Positions 51,513 through 64,000 of a DNA stretch of 64,000 nt are shown piece after piece (positions within the stretch are counted from its first letter, which is position 1; each line of letters starts with the position of its first letter). Made by a program: the position numbers and the translations under genes. Origin of the DNA: Acinetobacter equi (lineage in GTDB: Bacteria > Pseudomonadota > Gammaproteobacteria > Pseudomonadales > Moraxellaceae); assembly GCF_001307195.1 (NCBI RefSeq), contig NZ_CP012808.1, positions 620,001-684,000 on the forward strand, written 5' to 3'. The notes under the pieces were generated by a model. The model searched no databases. It saw only the letters and a list, made by a program, of their open reading frames with translations, and was not told where the DNA came from.

Positions 51513-52043
51513 CTATAAAACAATTTTAACTGTTGGAATCTGTCCAAGAAATTCTAGTTTTTTATACTGCTGATCTACTGAGGTCAATTTTCTCGGAGTA
51601 AATTGAGCTAATCCTGATATTAAATCATCTAATTCTGGCAATATTTTATAGTGTAATACTTTATAGCCAGCAGACTTTAAAATCTCTTCCTCATATCTGA
51701 CTTCCCTTACCCGCTTTGTCGTTAATACTGTATCCAAATTAATAATAACCATCACATGATAATTCACATCTAAAACTACAAAATCAGCAATCATTGTTTT
51801 ATACTTTTCTCGTGTATGAGCGAACTTTGTCGTTAATAAGGAATCATAAGATACATGAGCTAGAATCGAACAATGTGGTAATAATTGTTTCAAGCGTATA
51901 AAAGTAAGTTGATGCTGTGTCTTGAATATCGCACGCTGTTTCAAAATACTATCTTGAAGCGAATGTTTTACTCTCAATCCTTTAATGGCAACGATTAAAC
52001 CCACCACAAGTAACAGAATTCCGCACAAAATATAAATTAGCAT
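51513..52043 (-). CDS. Membrane-anchored DUF2726-like protein
   Basis: A protein of 176 residues with an N-terminal membrane helix (about 3-22). The soluble part has the DUF2726/restriction-endonuclease-like layout: an N region with LPHCSILAHVSYDSLL, then ADFVVLDVNYHVMVIINLD and YEEEILKSAGYKVLHYKI. In active members the ELD triad is followed by a conserved His; here NLDTVLTT replaces it, so nuclease activity is doubtful. Function unknown. Confidence 0.72.
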   Translation of the reverse strand: MLIYILCGILLLVVGLIVAIKGLRVKHSLQDSILKQRAIFKTQHQLTFIRLKQLLPHCSILAHVSYDSLLTTKFAHTREKYKTMIADFVVLDVNYHVMVIINLDTVLTTKRVREVRYEEEILKSAGYKVLHYKILPELDDLISGLAQFTPRKLTSVDQQYKKLEFLGQIPTVKIVL

Positions 52044-52273
52044 TGATTCATCCCTTTCTTTTATTTATATCCATTTTTAAGTTATTTTTACTTTTTAATC
52101 CCTCCAAAATTAATTAAAAATAAACCTATTTCTTATGATTCAAATGAAATATTAAAATCTATTGTTATCTATGTATTCAGCCTAAATTAAACACAAATAC
52201 ACCATTTAATGTATATGACTTGAGTATAAATGAGCAATAGTTAAAAGAAGAATTACTTGATATTTATTGTAAA

Positions 52274-52308
52274 CAAAAGAGGAAGATCACATGATCTTCC
52301 TCTTTTTA
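52274..52308. terminator. Terminator after ygiQ-type gene
   Basis: GAGGAAGATC-ACAT-GATCTTCCTC stem with flanking A and T runs, 10-45 bp beyond the minus-strand ygiQ-type stop. Confidence 0.82.
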
Positions 52309-52319
52309 TATAAGATTAT

Positions 52320-54707
52320 TTAAGCACGTGATTTCGATTTTCCTTTTGGCTTTGGACCACCAAAAGGTTTCTTCGCATCACCTGTTTCACGTGGTGGTAA
52401 ACCTGTATGTTGCGTCAAAATTTGACCACGTTCAGGGCGCTTTTTAGTATTTGATGAACGTGATTGAACACTCTTATCACTATTACGTTTTGCTGAATCG
52501 CCCGCAACAGTTGAATTTTTCTTACGTGCAGATTGATACTGCCCTTCACCACCTGCAGGTTGATAAGTCGGAATCAAATGCTGCTTTGAATTACCAATCA
52601 AATCCTGACGCCCCATTTCTTTTAAAGCTTCACGTAATAACGGCCAGTTATTTGGATCATGATAACGTAAGAATGCTTTATGTAAACGACGACGTTTTTC
52701 ACCTTTTACAATATCGACATTTTCAGTATAGCGAGCCACTTTAGCAAGTGGATTCTTACCTGTGTAATACATCGTTGTTGCTGTTGCCATTGGTGATGGA
52801 TAGAAAGTTTGTACTTGATCAGCACGGAAACCATTCTTCTTCAACCAAATTGCAAGGTTCATCATATCGTAATCAGTGGTACCTGGATGTGCTGCAATAA
52901 AATAAGGAATTAAATACTGTTCCTTACCAGCTTCCTTACTGAAACGATCAAACATTTGTTTGAAGCGATCATAAGTCCCAATACCCGGCTTCATCATTTT
53001 ATTGAGTGGACCTTTTTCGGTATGCTCTGGTGCAATTTTTAAGTAACCACCAACGTGATGAGTTACAAGCTCTTTGACATATTCAGGATTCAATACCGCG
53101 AGGTCATAACGTAGACCTGAACCAATGAGAATCTTCTTAATACCTTTAATTGCACGTGCTTTACGATATAACTGTGTCAATGGTGCATGATCTGTATGTA
53201 GGTTTTGACATACCCCTGGGAATACACATGATGGCTTACGACAGTTCTTTTCAATTTCAGGATCTTTACATGCCAAACGATACATGTTGGCAGTCGGGCC
53301 ACCTAAATCTGAAATGATGCCTGTAAAACCTGGTGCTGTATCACGAATATTTTCAACTTCACGTAAAATTGATTCTTCAGAACGGTTTTGAATAATACGA
53401 CCTTCATGTTCTGTAATTGAACAGAATGTACATCCACCAAAACAACCACGCATGATATTGACAGAGAACTTAATCATATCAAATGCAGGGAATCTCGCAT
53501 CGCCATACATTGGATGTGGTAAACGTGCATAAGGTAAATCAAATACGTAATCCATTTCTTCCGTTGTTAGCGGAATTGGTGGTGGATTAATCCAAACATC
53601 ACGTTCACCATGCTTTTGTACTAAAGCACGTGCATTTCCAGGATTCGTTTCTAAATGCAAAATACGGTTTGCATGTGCATAAAGAACAGGATCATCTGTT
53701 ACTTCTTCAAAAGAAGGTAGACGAATAACTGCTAATTCACGTGGTGGTAATTTATGTTTAATCGCTTTTGATGCAGATTTTAATTGAACAATTTGAGTAT
53801 CTTCATCCAAATCATCGCCAGCGCGTACAATTGGATTTGCAACAATCTCTTTTTGGAAATTTTGATACTGACTTGTTGTGGTGTTATCTTTTTCAATTTC
53901 ACAACCATCAATATCTTCAGTCATTACATATGGGTTGATAATTGGATCAACACGACCGATGGTATCTACATCATTAGATGCAATCTCAACAAATTGAGCT
54001 TTTGCTGCACGATTGTTTTTATTTACAATAAATGCAGTACCACGAACATCTGTGATATCTACAATTTTTTCGCCACGTGCTAAACGGTGCATAATCTCAA
54101 TGATTGAGCGTTCACCGTTACCATACATCAAAAGATCGGCTTTAGAATCCATTAAGACTGAGCGACGAACTTTATCTGACCAATAGTCATAATGTGCAAT
54201 ACGACGAAGTGAAGCTTCAATACCACCTAATAAAACAGGAACATCTGGATAGGCTTCACGTACACGTTGGCAATATACTGTAGCTGCACGGTCTGGACGT
54301 TTATTTGGAACATTATCTGGTGAATAAGCATCATCAGAACGAATTTTACGATCTGCCGTATAACGATTAATCATTGAATCCATATTACCTGCGGTTACAC
54401 CCCAAGCAATATTTGGTTTTCCTAAAACACGGAATGATTCAACATTTGTCCAATCCGGTTGAGGAATAATTCCTACACGAAAACCTTGCGCCTCAACAAC
54501 TCGACCAATGATACCTGAAACAAAAGATGGATGATCGATATACGCATCACCACAGACTAAAATGAAATCACAACTGTCCCAACCAAGTTGATCCATTTCC
54601 TCCCGTGATGTCGGCAAAAATGGTGCGGGTTCAAAACATGACGCCCAATATTTGTCGTAATCAAACAACGCCTTCGGCGCAGTCTGAGCGGTATAAGCAG
54701 TAGACAT
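52320..54707 (-). CDS. YgiQ-family radical SAM protein
   Basis: A protein of 795 residues of the UPF0313/YgiQ family. A B12-binding-like N half is followed by the radical SAM cluster motif CFGGCTFC (CxxxCxxC) after KFSVNIMRG. The C-terminal 60-70 residues are rich in Lys, Ser, Gly and Pro and look disordered (e.g. [22 protein letters not shown]). Reaction unknown; B12/radical SAM chemistry is implied. The start is set at ATG 54707 (MSTAYTAQ); an upstream in-frame start adds 15 residues without support. Confidence 0.87.
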   Translation of the reverse strand: MSTAYTAQTAPKALFDYDKYWASCFEPAPFLPTSREEMDQLGWDSCDFILVCGDAYIDHPSFVSGIIGRVVEAQGFRVGIIPQPDWTNVESFRVLGKPNIAWGVTAGNMDSMINRYTADRKIRSDDAYSPDNVPNKRPDRAATVYCQRVREAYPDVPVLLGGIEASLRRIAHYDYWSDKVRRSVLMDSKADLLMYGNGERSIIEIMHRLARGEKIVDITDVRGTAFIVNKNNRAAKAQFVEIASNDVDTIGRVDPIINPYVMTEDIDGCEIEKDNTTTSQYQNFQKEIVANPIVRAGDDLDEDTQIVQLKSASKAIKHKLPPRELAVIRLPSFEEVTDDPVLYAHANRILHLETNPGNARALVQKHGERDVWINPPPIPLTTEEMDYVFDLPYARLPHPMYGDARFPAFDMIKFSVNIMRGCFGGCTFCSITEHEGRIIQNRSEESILREVENIRDTAPGFTGIISDLGGPTANMYRLACKDPEIEKNCRKPSCVFPGVCQNLHTDHAPLTQLYRKARAIKGIKKILIGSGLRYDLAVLNPEYVKELVTHHVGGYLKIAPEHTEKGPLNKMMKPGIGTYDRFKQMFDRFSKEAGKEQYLIPYFIAAHPGTTDYDMMNLAIWLKKNGFRADQVQTFYPSPMATATTMYYTGKNPLAKVARYTENVDIVKGEKRRRLHKAFLRYHDPNNWPLLREALKEMGRQDLIGNSKQHLIPTYQPAGGEGQYQSARKKNSTVAGDSAKRNSDKSVQSRSSNTKKRPERGQILTQHTGLPPRETGDAKKPFGGPKPKGKSKSRA

Positions 54708-54891
54708 GGCTAGCAATTCTCGGCTGGCAAGTGGAAGATCAGAAAAGATCAAAAAGATGAGAGCTGATCATTTTACCATGAATTCAACTCACTTTGCTTG
54801 ATTATAATTTACACAAAACTTAAAAATGTAACTGATTATCCCAAGAAATTCATAAACTCATATTATTTAAATAATTTCAGATAATAAATTA

Positions 54892-55995
54892 TTAATCTTC
54901 AATATTATCCATAAGTAAAAGTGTGTAAGGTCTTGTCGTTTGAAATTCAGCTAAAATAATGATGACAATTGAAGTTAATGGAATTGCAAGAATTGCACCT
55001 GCAATACCCCATAAAGATGACCATAATGACAATGAAACAAGAACAACAAATGCAGAGAGATTGATTTGTTTTCCAATCATCTTAGGCTCTAAAACATTTC
55101 CAACATACATTTGAGCAATCGTTAAAAGAATAGCAATCACTATCGTGATTTGAATTGAACCAAACTGTACTAAAGCCAAAGAAACTGGAAAAATAACTCC
55201 AAGAAGAGAACCGATATAAGGAATATAATTTAAAATTCCAATAATTAATGCCCAAAATAAGGCATATTCAACACCGAATATCCATAAAATAATAAAACAA
55301 ATCACAGCTAAAATAATATTAATCAAAGTTTTAACTGCAAGATAATCACCAATCTTTTTATTAATATCAATTAGAATGTTTTTTGTTCTATCTGCACGTC
55401 CATTTGGAAAGGCTTTGCTTAATTTATCTGCAAATCTTCCCTTTTCAGCAATTAAAAACATCGCATATACAATAATTAAAACCACCATACTCGAAAAAGA
55501 TGTAATTGTTGTAATTAAATATGAAATAACTGTTTGCATATTAATGCGATCAATCGTCAATTCACGAATAGAATTCCAATCAGCATCTTGTGCCCAACCA
55601 TATTTAATGCCTAATTGTTGTACCATTTTTTCTAAATTATGCTGATAAGTCGGTGCAGCAGAAAGAATTTGTTCACCTGTTACAATAACAATATGGCTAA
55701 AACCAAGCGTAAAAATAACAAATCCTATTACAACAATAATTCGACGAAACCATTCTGGAGTATATTTTAATATCCATAGCCGACCTAACCAATCTGTCAA
55801 AGTCACTAAAATATACATAGAAATAATAGCAATCAGTACTGGGAGTAAAAAGTTTTGCCCTATTTTTAACAACCAGCCAAAAAGAATTACAAATAATAGA
55901 ATATAAACTGTCGCTTGTAGTTTAGATTGCCATGATCTTTCCAGTTGTTCTTGTTCCATTTCAATCATTCCACTACTATCATTAATTTGATACAT
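54892..55995 (-). CDS. AI-2E-family transporter (PerM/TqsA-like)
   Basis: A membrane protein of 367 residues with about eight helices. The family region ALFWALIIGILNYIPYIGSLLGVIFP near residue 245 and VLEPKMIGKQINLS are diagnostic of the AI-2E/PerM family. Members export small molecules or act as Na+/H+ antiporters; the AI-2 role is not general. Two membrane segments at the N-terminus precede an amphipathic periplasmic or cytoplasmic loop. Single-gene unit. Confidence 0.85.
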   Translation of the reverse strand: MYQINDSSGMIEMEQEQLERSWQSKLQATVYILLFVILFGWLLKIGQNFLLPVLIAIISMYILVTLTDWLGRLWILKYTPEWFRRIIVVIGFVIFTLGFSHIVIVTGEQILSAAPTYQHNLEKMVQQLGIKYGWAQDADWNSIRELTIDRINMQTVISYLITTITSFSSMVVLIIVYAMFLIAEKGRFADKLSKAFPNGRADRTKNILIDINKKIGDYLAVKTLINIILAVICFIILWIFGVEYALFWALIIGILNYIPYIGSLLGVIFPVSLALVQFGSIQITIVIAILLTIAQMYVGNVLEPKMIGKQINLSAFVVLVSLSLWSSLWGIAGAILAIPLTSIVIIILAEFQTTRPYTLLLMDNIED

Positions 55996-56100
55996 TCATC
56001 TAATCCTATTTTATAGGAAAATATCAATTTTATATGATGTTCTTCAAATTCTTATTGATCTACTTATTCCTTAAATTTCTTTCATTTATTTTTTCACATA

Positions 56101-56135
56101 AAAAAACACCCCCTTCATCTGAAGGGGGTGTTTTA
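56101..56135 (-). terminator. Terminator of the rRNA operon
   Basis: Long GC-rich stem AACACCCCCTTC-ATCT-GAAGGGGGTGTT followed, on the minus strand, by TTTTTTATG. It lies 10 bp after the 5S 3' end. Confidence 0.92.
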
Positions 56136-56144
56136 GAATTAATG

Positions 56145-56259
56145 AGCTGGCGATGACTTACTCTCACATGGGTAACCCCACACTACCATCAGCGCTAAGA
56201 GGTTTCACTTCTGAGTTCGGGAAGGGATCAGGTGGTTCACTCTTGCTATTGTCGCCAGC
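56145..56259 (-). rRNA. rrf: 5S ribosomal RNA
   Basis: A 115-nt gene. Its ends are complementary (GCTGGCGAC at the 5' end pairs with GTCATCGCCAGC at the 3' end, allowing the terminal helix), and the interior reads as 5S rRNA (CCGAACTCAGAAGTGAAAC and TGGGGTTACCCATGTG). It is the last gene of the operon before a terminator. Confidence 0.95.
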
Positions 56260-56443
56260 ACAACTGTTTATGATTACTTGCTATGGTCTTACTTAGATGC
56301 CTAGCTTTCTTCAAATGAGTTATTAACAGGTATATCTGAGTTAATTTAAGGTGTTCATTGTATCTAGCTTTAGAACTAAATCAAGTTTCTTTGATTATTT
56401 GTGAATCAATTGATGCTTGATACAACAACTGTTTGGGTGTTGT

Positions 56444-59335
<2,892 letters not shown>

Positions 59336-59721
59336 ATACAACCCCAAACAGTCGCCCATTTCCTACAAGTGAAAATGTTGCGTTGCGAACTTAATCGCCA
59401 CAGTTAGAGTTTTGTAGATTTAACTACAGTACAGCTTCAATTAGATTCATATACCAAAACGCTTGATTCAGTTAATTTCGCTAGTAACTCATTTAATCAG
59501 TCAACTTCAGAATTACTTCTTTAGTCTTCCTTTTAACGAGTATGAACAAATTATTTCAACTCAAATATATTCTGTTAATGATTCACTACGTCTTCGTCAG
59601 ATCGCAGTCAACTGTGATAAATCACAGAGATTAATAACAATGCCGCGCATTATACGCCACCTTATCACTAAGCTCTATAAGCTATCCAACTGTTTGCTTA
59701 CTATGTATTCATTCAAATACA
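59336..59721 (-). other. Internal transcribed spacer between tRNA-Ala and 23S rRNA
   Basis: A 386-bp spacer carrying the 5' arm of the 23S processing stem, a perfect CTGTGAT-AA-ATCACAG-type palindrome (59612-59627), and a promoter-like TATAAT with a GC-rich discriminator at 59643-59654 (minus strand). No protein gene is credible. Confidence 0.7.
59641..59655 (-). promoter_or_regulatory. Promoter-like -10 in the rRNA spacer
   Basis: Minus strand GCGTATAATGCGCGGCA: a consensus TATAAT followed by a GC-rich discriminator, as in rRNA/tRNA promoters. The -35 region at the expected spacing is poor (TAGAGC). It could give extra 23S-5S transcription, or be a remnant. Confidence 0.3.
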
Positions 59722-59797
59722 TGGTGGAGACTAGGAGAGTCGAACTCCTGACCTCCTGCGTGCAAAGCAGGCGCTCTACCAACTAAGCTAAGTCCCC
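59722..59797 (-). tRNA. tRNA-Ala (TGC anticodon)
   Basis: A 76-nt cloverleaf: acceptor GGGGACT/AGTCTCC, anticodon loop CTTTGCACG with TGC, T-arm GTTCGACTC, and encoded CCA. It is the second tRNA in the 16S-23S spacer. Confidence 0.97.
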
Positions 59798-59834
59798 AGC
59801 TTATCATTTAGATTCAATGTACCTTTCTAAGTCA

Positions 59835-59911
<77 letters not shown>

Positions 59912-59972
59912 TCAGATACATCATAATGAAGAACAACTTGTTGTGGATTCTTACCAATCGTCAATCTTTCGT

Positions 59973-61510
<1,538 letters not shown>

Positions 61511-62135
61511 AAAATCAGTAGTAGCTTATGGCTACCAATCTTGGCTCATCAATTTTCTGACAAATATTTCTCAAATAAACTTCGAGTAATTTCTACCATT
61601 CAATCAATGAAAATATATTCGATTGATCAACTAGTAAAAATCCACACAAGTTGTTCTTCATAATCTCTTAATGATCTTCTTACTACTTCGTCAGTAGCAA
61701 GCTAGGTCGGCTATATTACTCTCTATTTCCAGAAAGTCAACTAGTAATTCAAATTATTTTAAACTTTCTTTCTAAAACACAACCCCAACACTTTGTGCTA
61801 AGTTGCTGTTTTATCAGAAGTTTTAATCTTCATCACCGCCGATGGATGTGCATTCTACAGCATTTCCTATACGTTGCAACACTATTTTTAAAATATTTTT
61901 ATTGAATGTATTTTTTTTAAACCCACCAAATACTAAGTCATTAATTTATATGATTTATTATTTTTCATTTTTTTAAATTTTATTTTTTATTAATTTAAAA
62001 ACCTTTTTAAATTAAACACAACCAACTGATTTATATGAATATAATTAAAAAATTAACCAGTGTTTGTATTTTTAATATACATTTTCTGTTGTTTTTCCAT
62101 CCTCCAAAGTCAAAAAATGATCTTTTCATGTATAT
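61511..62135 (-). other. rRNA operon leader and upstream region
   Basis: About 625 bp with no credible protein gene. It contains the rrn promoter (61713-61740), the leader with the 5' arm of the 16S processing stem (61621-61661), and very AT-rich DNA further upstream (61880-62100) suitable for an UP element. Confidence 0.75.
61706..61740 (-). promoter_or_regulatory. Promoter of the rRNA operon
   Basis: Minus strand TTGACT (61735-61740), 16-bp spacer, TAATAT (61713-61718), followed by the GC-rich AGCCGACC discriminator typical of growth-rate-controlled stable RNA promoters. Transcription would start about 195 bp ahead of the mature 16S end. Confidence 0.7.
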
Positions 62136-62167
62136 AAAAAAGGCGAAATAAATATTTCGCCTTTTCT
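62136..62167. terminator. Terminator after the copper receptor gene
   Basis: AAAAGGCGAAAT-AAAT-ATTTCGCCTTTT just beyond the receptor stop codon, with T runs on both sides. Confidence 0.85.
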
Positions 62168-62170
62168 CTA

Positions 62171-64000
62171 TTAGAATTTCATTGAAATTCGTGCCCAATA
62201 ATTTCGTCCAATATTATTAAATTGCTCATTACTTGCAAAACCAAAACCTGAACTACCTGCTTTATTAAGATGTTCGGTATATGTTTTATTTAATAAATTA
62301 TCGATGCCAACAGATAAATCTACACCTTCTTGAATATGATAAGTTCCATTAATAGCCAATGTCGTAAACCCAGCACTATCTTTCATATCATAACCAACAA
62401 TATTTCCTTCATTGATTGTAATTCGATTTTGAGCTGCAACAACACGCCAGAATAAACCTACATTATATTTATCTTGAATATAACGTAAATTAAAGCGACC
62501 TTCTAAAGGTGAAATTTGTGGTAATGGTGTATGGTCGGTTGTATTTTTACCCCATGCATACATTGCACTTACATCTGCCTGAATTGCATCAGTAAATTGA
62601 TAACCTATACCTGCTTCAGCACCTGCGATAGTTGCATCTACATTTCGACTATTTGCACTCATCATTCCAGCCATACCACTGTATTGAATTAGAATGTAAT
62701 CTTTAATCATTCCTGCATAAGCCGAAACCCATGAGCTAATCGCACCATGCTCATGTTGATAGCCTACATCTAACTGTATGGTTTTTTCAGTATCCACATT
62801 ATTAAAAGTATCTGCTGAACCATTGCCAGATTTTGGTGAAATCAATTCCCAATAATCAGGCATACGTTCTACATAACCTAAACCGATATAAGTCTTACCA
62901 TCATCATGCTCAGGATGGCTGTTTTCCAAACGTATAAAAGCACTTGGTAAAGTTTTATCAAGTTTTTGATTATATCTTACAGTTTCTGGGCGTTTATCTT
63001 TTACTTCAACCTGATCTACACGAAGACCTGTTACAAGTTTATTATCACCACCTAAATCATAACTTAACTCACCAAATGCCCCATATGAACTAAATTTCAT
63101 ATCTTTTAAACGAGGCTGATCTTGGTATGCTGATGTATGAGTTGATTTTCGAATACTATGTTCATTATTTTGCGTATCAAAACCAGTAATAAACTGAAGT
63201 TTATCCCACTCATGTGTAACTGCCATACGTGCATTTAAAGTTTTACGCGCAACATTTGTTGCCATTGGCATGGACATCATATGAGTCGGTTTAAATTCAC
63301 GTAAACTATAGTTATCCATTACATGATCGTTATAACTATAATTAACTTGAGCTTCAATTTTTTTAATGACATCTGTTACATTTTTCTTTTCTACACGTAA
63401 ACCTAAACTTTCACGTGCAAACTTAGAACCATCCATCATTCGACCTGCATAGACAGCTTCACCATCACCTTTGCCACCAGTCAATTCAATCCATGTATCT
63501 TCATTTGGTGTCCAACCTAATGCAAGATCAGCATTCCAACGTTTCCAATCAGATGGAACAGTATTCCCATTACCATCTTCATAACTATCTGAAACAGAAC
63601 GATTGGCATTTAAACGAATATATTTTTTTTCATCACCAACCGTAGCTTCAACGTTATGATCTAATCGACCATAAGATCCAAGTAATACACTTGCTAAACC
63701 ACGATAGTTTTTATCTTCATCAAATTTTTCTGGAAGTCTTTCAAATAAAACTGTCGCTGCAGAACCTGTATTAGCATATTGAACAGTTTGAGGTCCTTTA
63801 ATTACAGAAATACGATCATAACTTTCTGGTGAGATATAAGATGTTGGTGAATCCATACGACTTGGACATGCACCTAAATTTTCTGTCCCATCAGTTAGAA
63901 TTTTAATACGTGAACCAAACATACCTCGGAATGTCACATCACCATTTGTACCTGCACCACTATTTACAGAGTTAAAACCCACAATACTTTGTAAATAATC
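62171..64000 (-). CDS. TonB-dependent copper receptor, 5' end beyond the window
   Basis: Partial gene: the reading stays open through 64000, so the signal peptide and TonB box are missing. At least 609 residues are present. The plug carries GDVTFRGMFGSRIKILTDG and SPESYDRISVIKGPQTVQYA, followed by a 22-strand barrel ending in ARISMKF with terminal Phe. The sequence is closest to the OprC/NosA copper receptors. A CxxxM motif (CPSRM, codons near 63854-63868) and an HxM motif (HMM, near 63275-63283), with more Met nearby (MSMPM), match the copper-binding residues reported for OprC. A terminator follows the stop codon. Confidence 0.87.
   Translation of the reverse strand, partial: DYLQSIVGFNSVNSGAGTNGDVTFRGMFGSRIKILTDGTENLGACPSRMDSPTSYISPESYDRISVIKGPQTVQYANTGSAATVLFERLPEKFDEDKNYRGLASVLLGSYGRLDHNVEATVGDEKKYIRLNANRSVSDSYEDGNGNTVPSDWKRWNADLALGWTPNEDTWIELTGGKGDGEAVYAGRMMDGSKFARESLGLRVEKKNVTDVIKKIEAQVNYSYNDHVMDNYSLREFKPTHMMSMPMATNVARKTLNARMAVTHEWDKLQFITGFDTQNNEHSIRKSTHTSAYQDQPRLKDMKFSSYGAFGELSYDLGGDNKLVTGLRVDQVEVKDKRPETVRYNQKLDKTLPSAFIRLENSHPEHDDGKTYIGLGYVERMPDYWELISPKSGNGSADTFNNVDTEKTIQLDVGYQHEHGAISSWVSAYAGMIKDYILIQYSGMAGMMSANSRNVDATIAGAEAGIGYQFTDAIQADVSAMYAWGKNTTDHTPLPQISPLEGRFNLRYIQDKYNVGLFWRVVAAQNRITINEGNIVGYDMKDSAGFTTLAINGTYHIQEGVDLSVGIDNLLNKTYTEHLNKAGSSGFGFASNEQFNNIGRNYWARISMKF

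Overview
The window is chromosomal DNA from a gammaproteobacterium, almost certainly an Acinetobacter species. The evidence is AT-rich coding DNA, protein sequences that read as Acinetobacter throughout, and familiar Acinetobacter neighbourhoods: gacA-pilS-pilR; nrdR-ribD-adenine methyltransferase-ribE; glnK-amtB diverging from ubiK-comM; lptFG diverging from pepA-holC. The species cannot be fixed from the sequence alone. Nearly everything is core housekeeping. I see no prophage, insertion sequence, integron or CRISPR array.

Layout. 1-2.6 kb: ftsW and murD (cell division, peptidoglycan). 2.7-5.3 kb: the ferrous-iron operon feoA-feoB plus a small cysteine-rich membrane protein, with a Fur-box-like site in its promoter. 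5.3-9.8 kb: xerD, a lipoprotein-type DsbC, hom and thrC (threonine synthesis). 9.8-17.5 kb: pbpG, then gacA-pilS-pilR (regulation of motility and type IV pili), an S41 protease and gpmI. 17.6-22.5 kb: lptG/lptF (LPS export) facing pepA-holC and a coiled-coil protein. 22.5-29 kb: a DedA protein, riboflavin synthase, an adenine-N6 methyltransferase overlapping ribD, nrdR, and amtB/glnK. 29.3-33.8 kb: ubiK, comM and two divergent outer-membrane porin genes. 33.8-44.8 kb: ppa, a MAPEG protein, a small membrane protein, fadD, parC, an MFS carrier, a TRIC/UPF0126 protein, a YchJ protein, a TerC-CBS protein and a LOG-family protein. 44.9-56 kb: a divergent PiT-like permease, a DHA2 exporter, a membrane-anchored GH25 lysozyme, dinB, an MHS transporter with a RidA protein, a DUF2726-like protein, a YgiQ radical-SAM protein and an AI-2E-family permease. 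56.1-61.7 kb: a complete rRNA operon on the minus strand (16S, tRNA-Ile, tRNA-Ala, 23S, 5S) with promoter, processing stems and terminator. 62.2-64 kb: a TonB-dependent copper receptor cut by the window edge.

Most useful second-look items: (1) the methyltransferase start codon and the TTG start codon of pilR both lie inside GAATTC, the site I recall being assigned to the Acinetobacter methyltransferase AamA; (2) a divergent PiT-family permease keeping only parts of the family signatures; (3) a CxxxM/HxM copper signature in the truncated receptor; (4) a promoter-like -10 with GC-rich discriminator inside the 16S-23S spacer; (5) a structured leader ahead of the MHS transporter/RidA pair. No clear new defence or mobile system is present. 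Start codons were moved from the longest possible reading where a ribosome site or family N-terminus argued for it.
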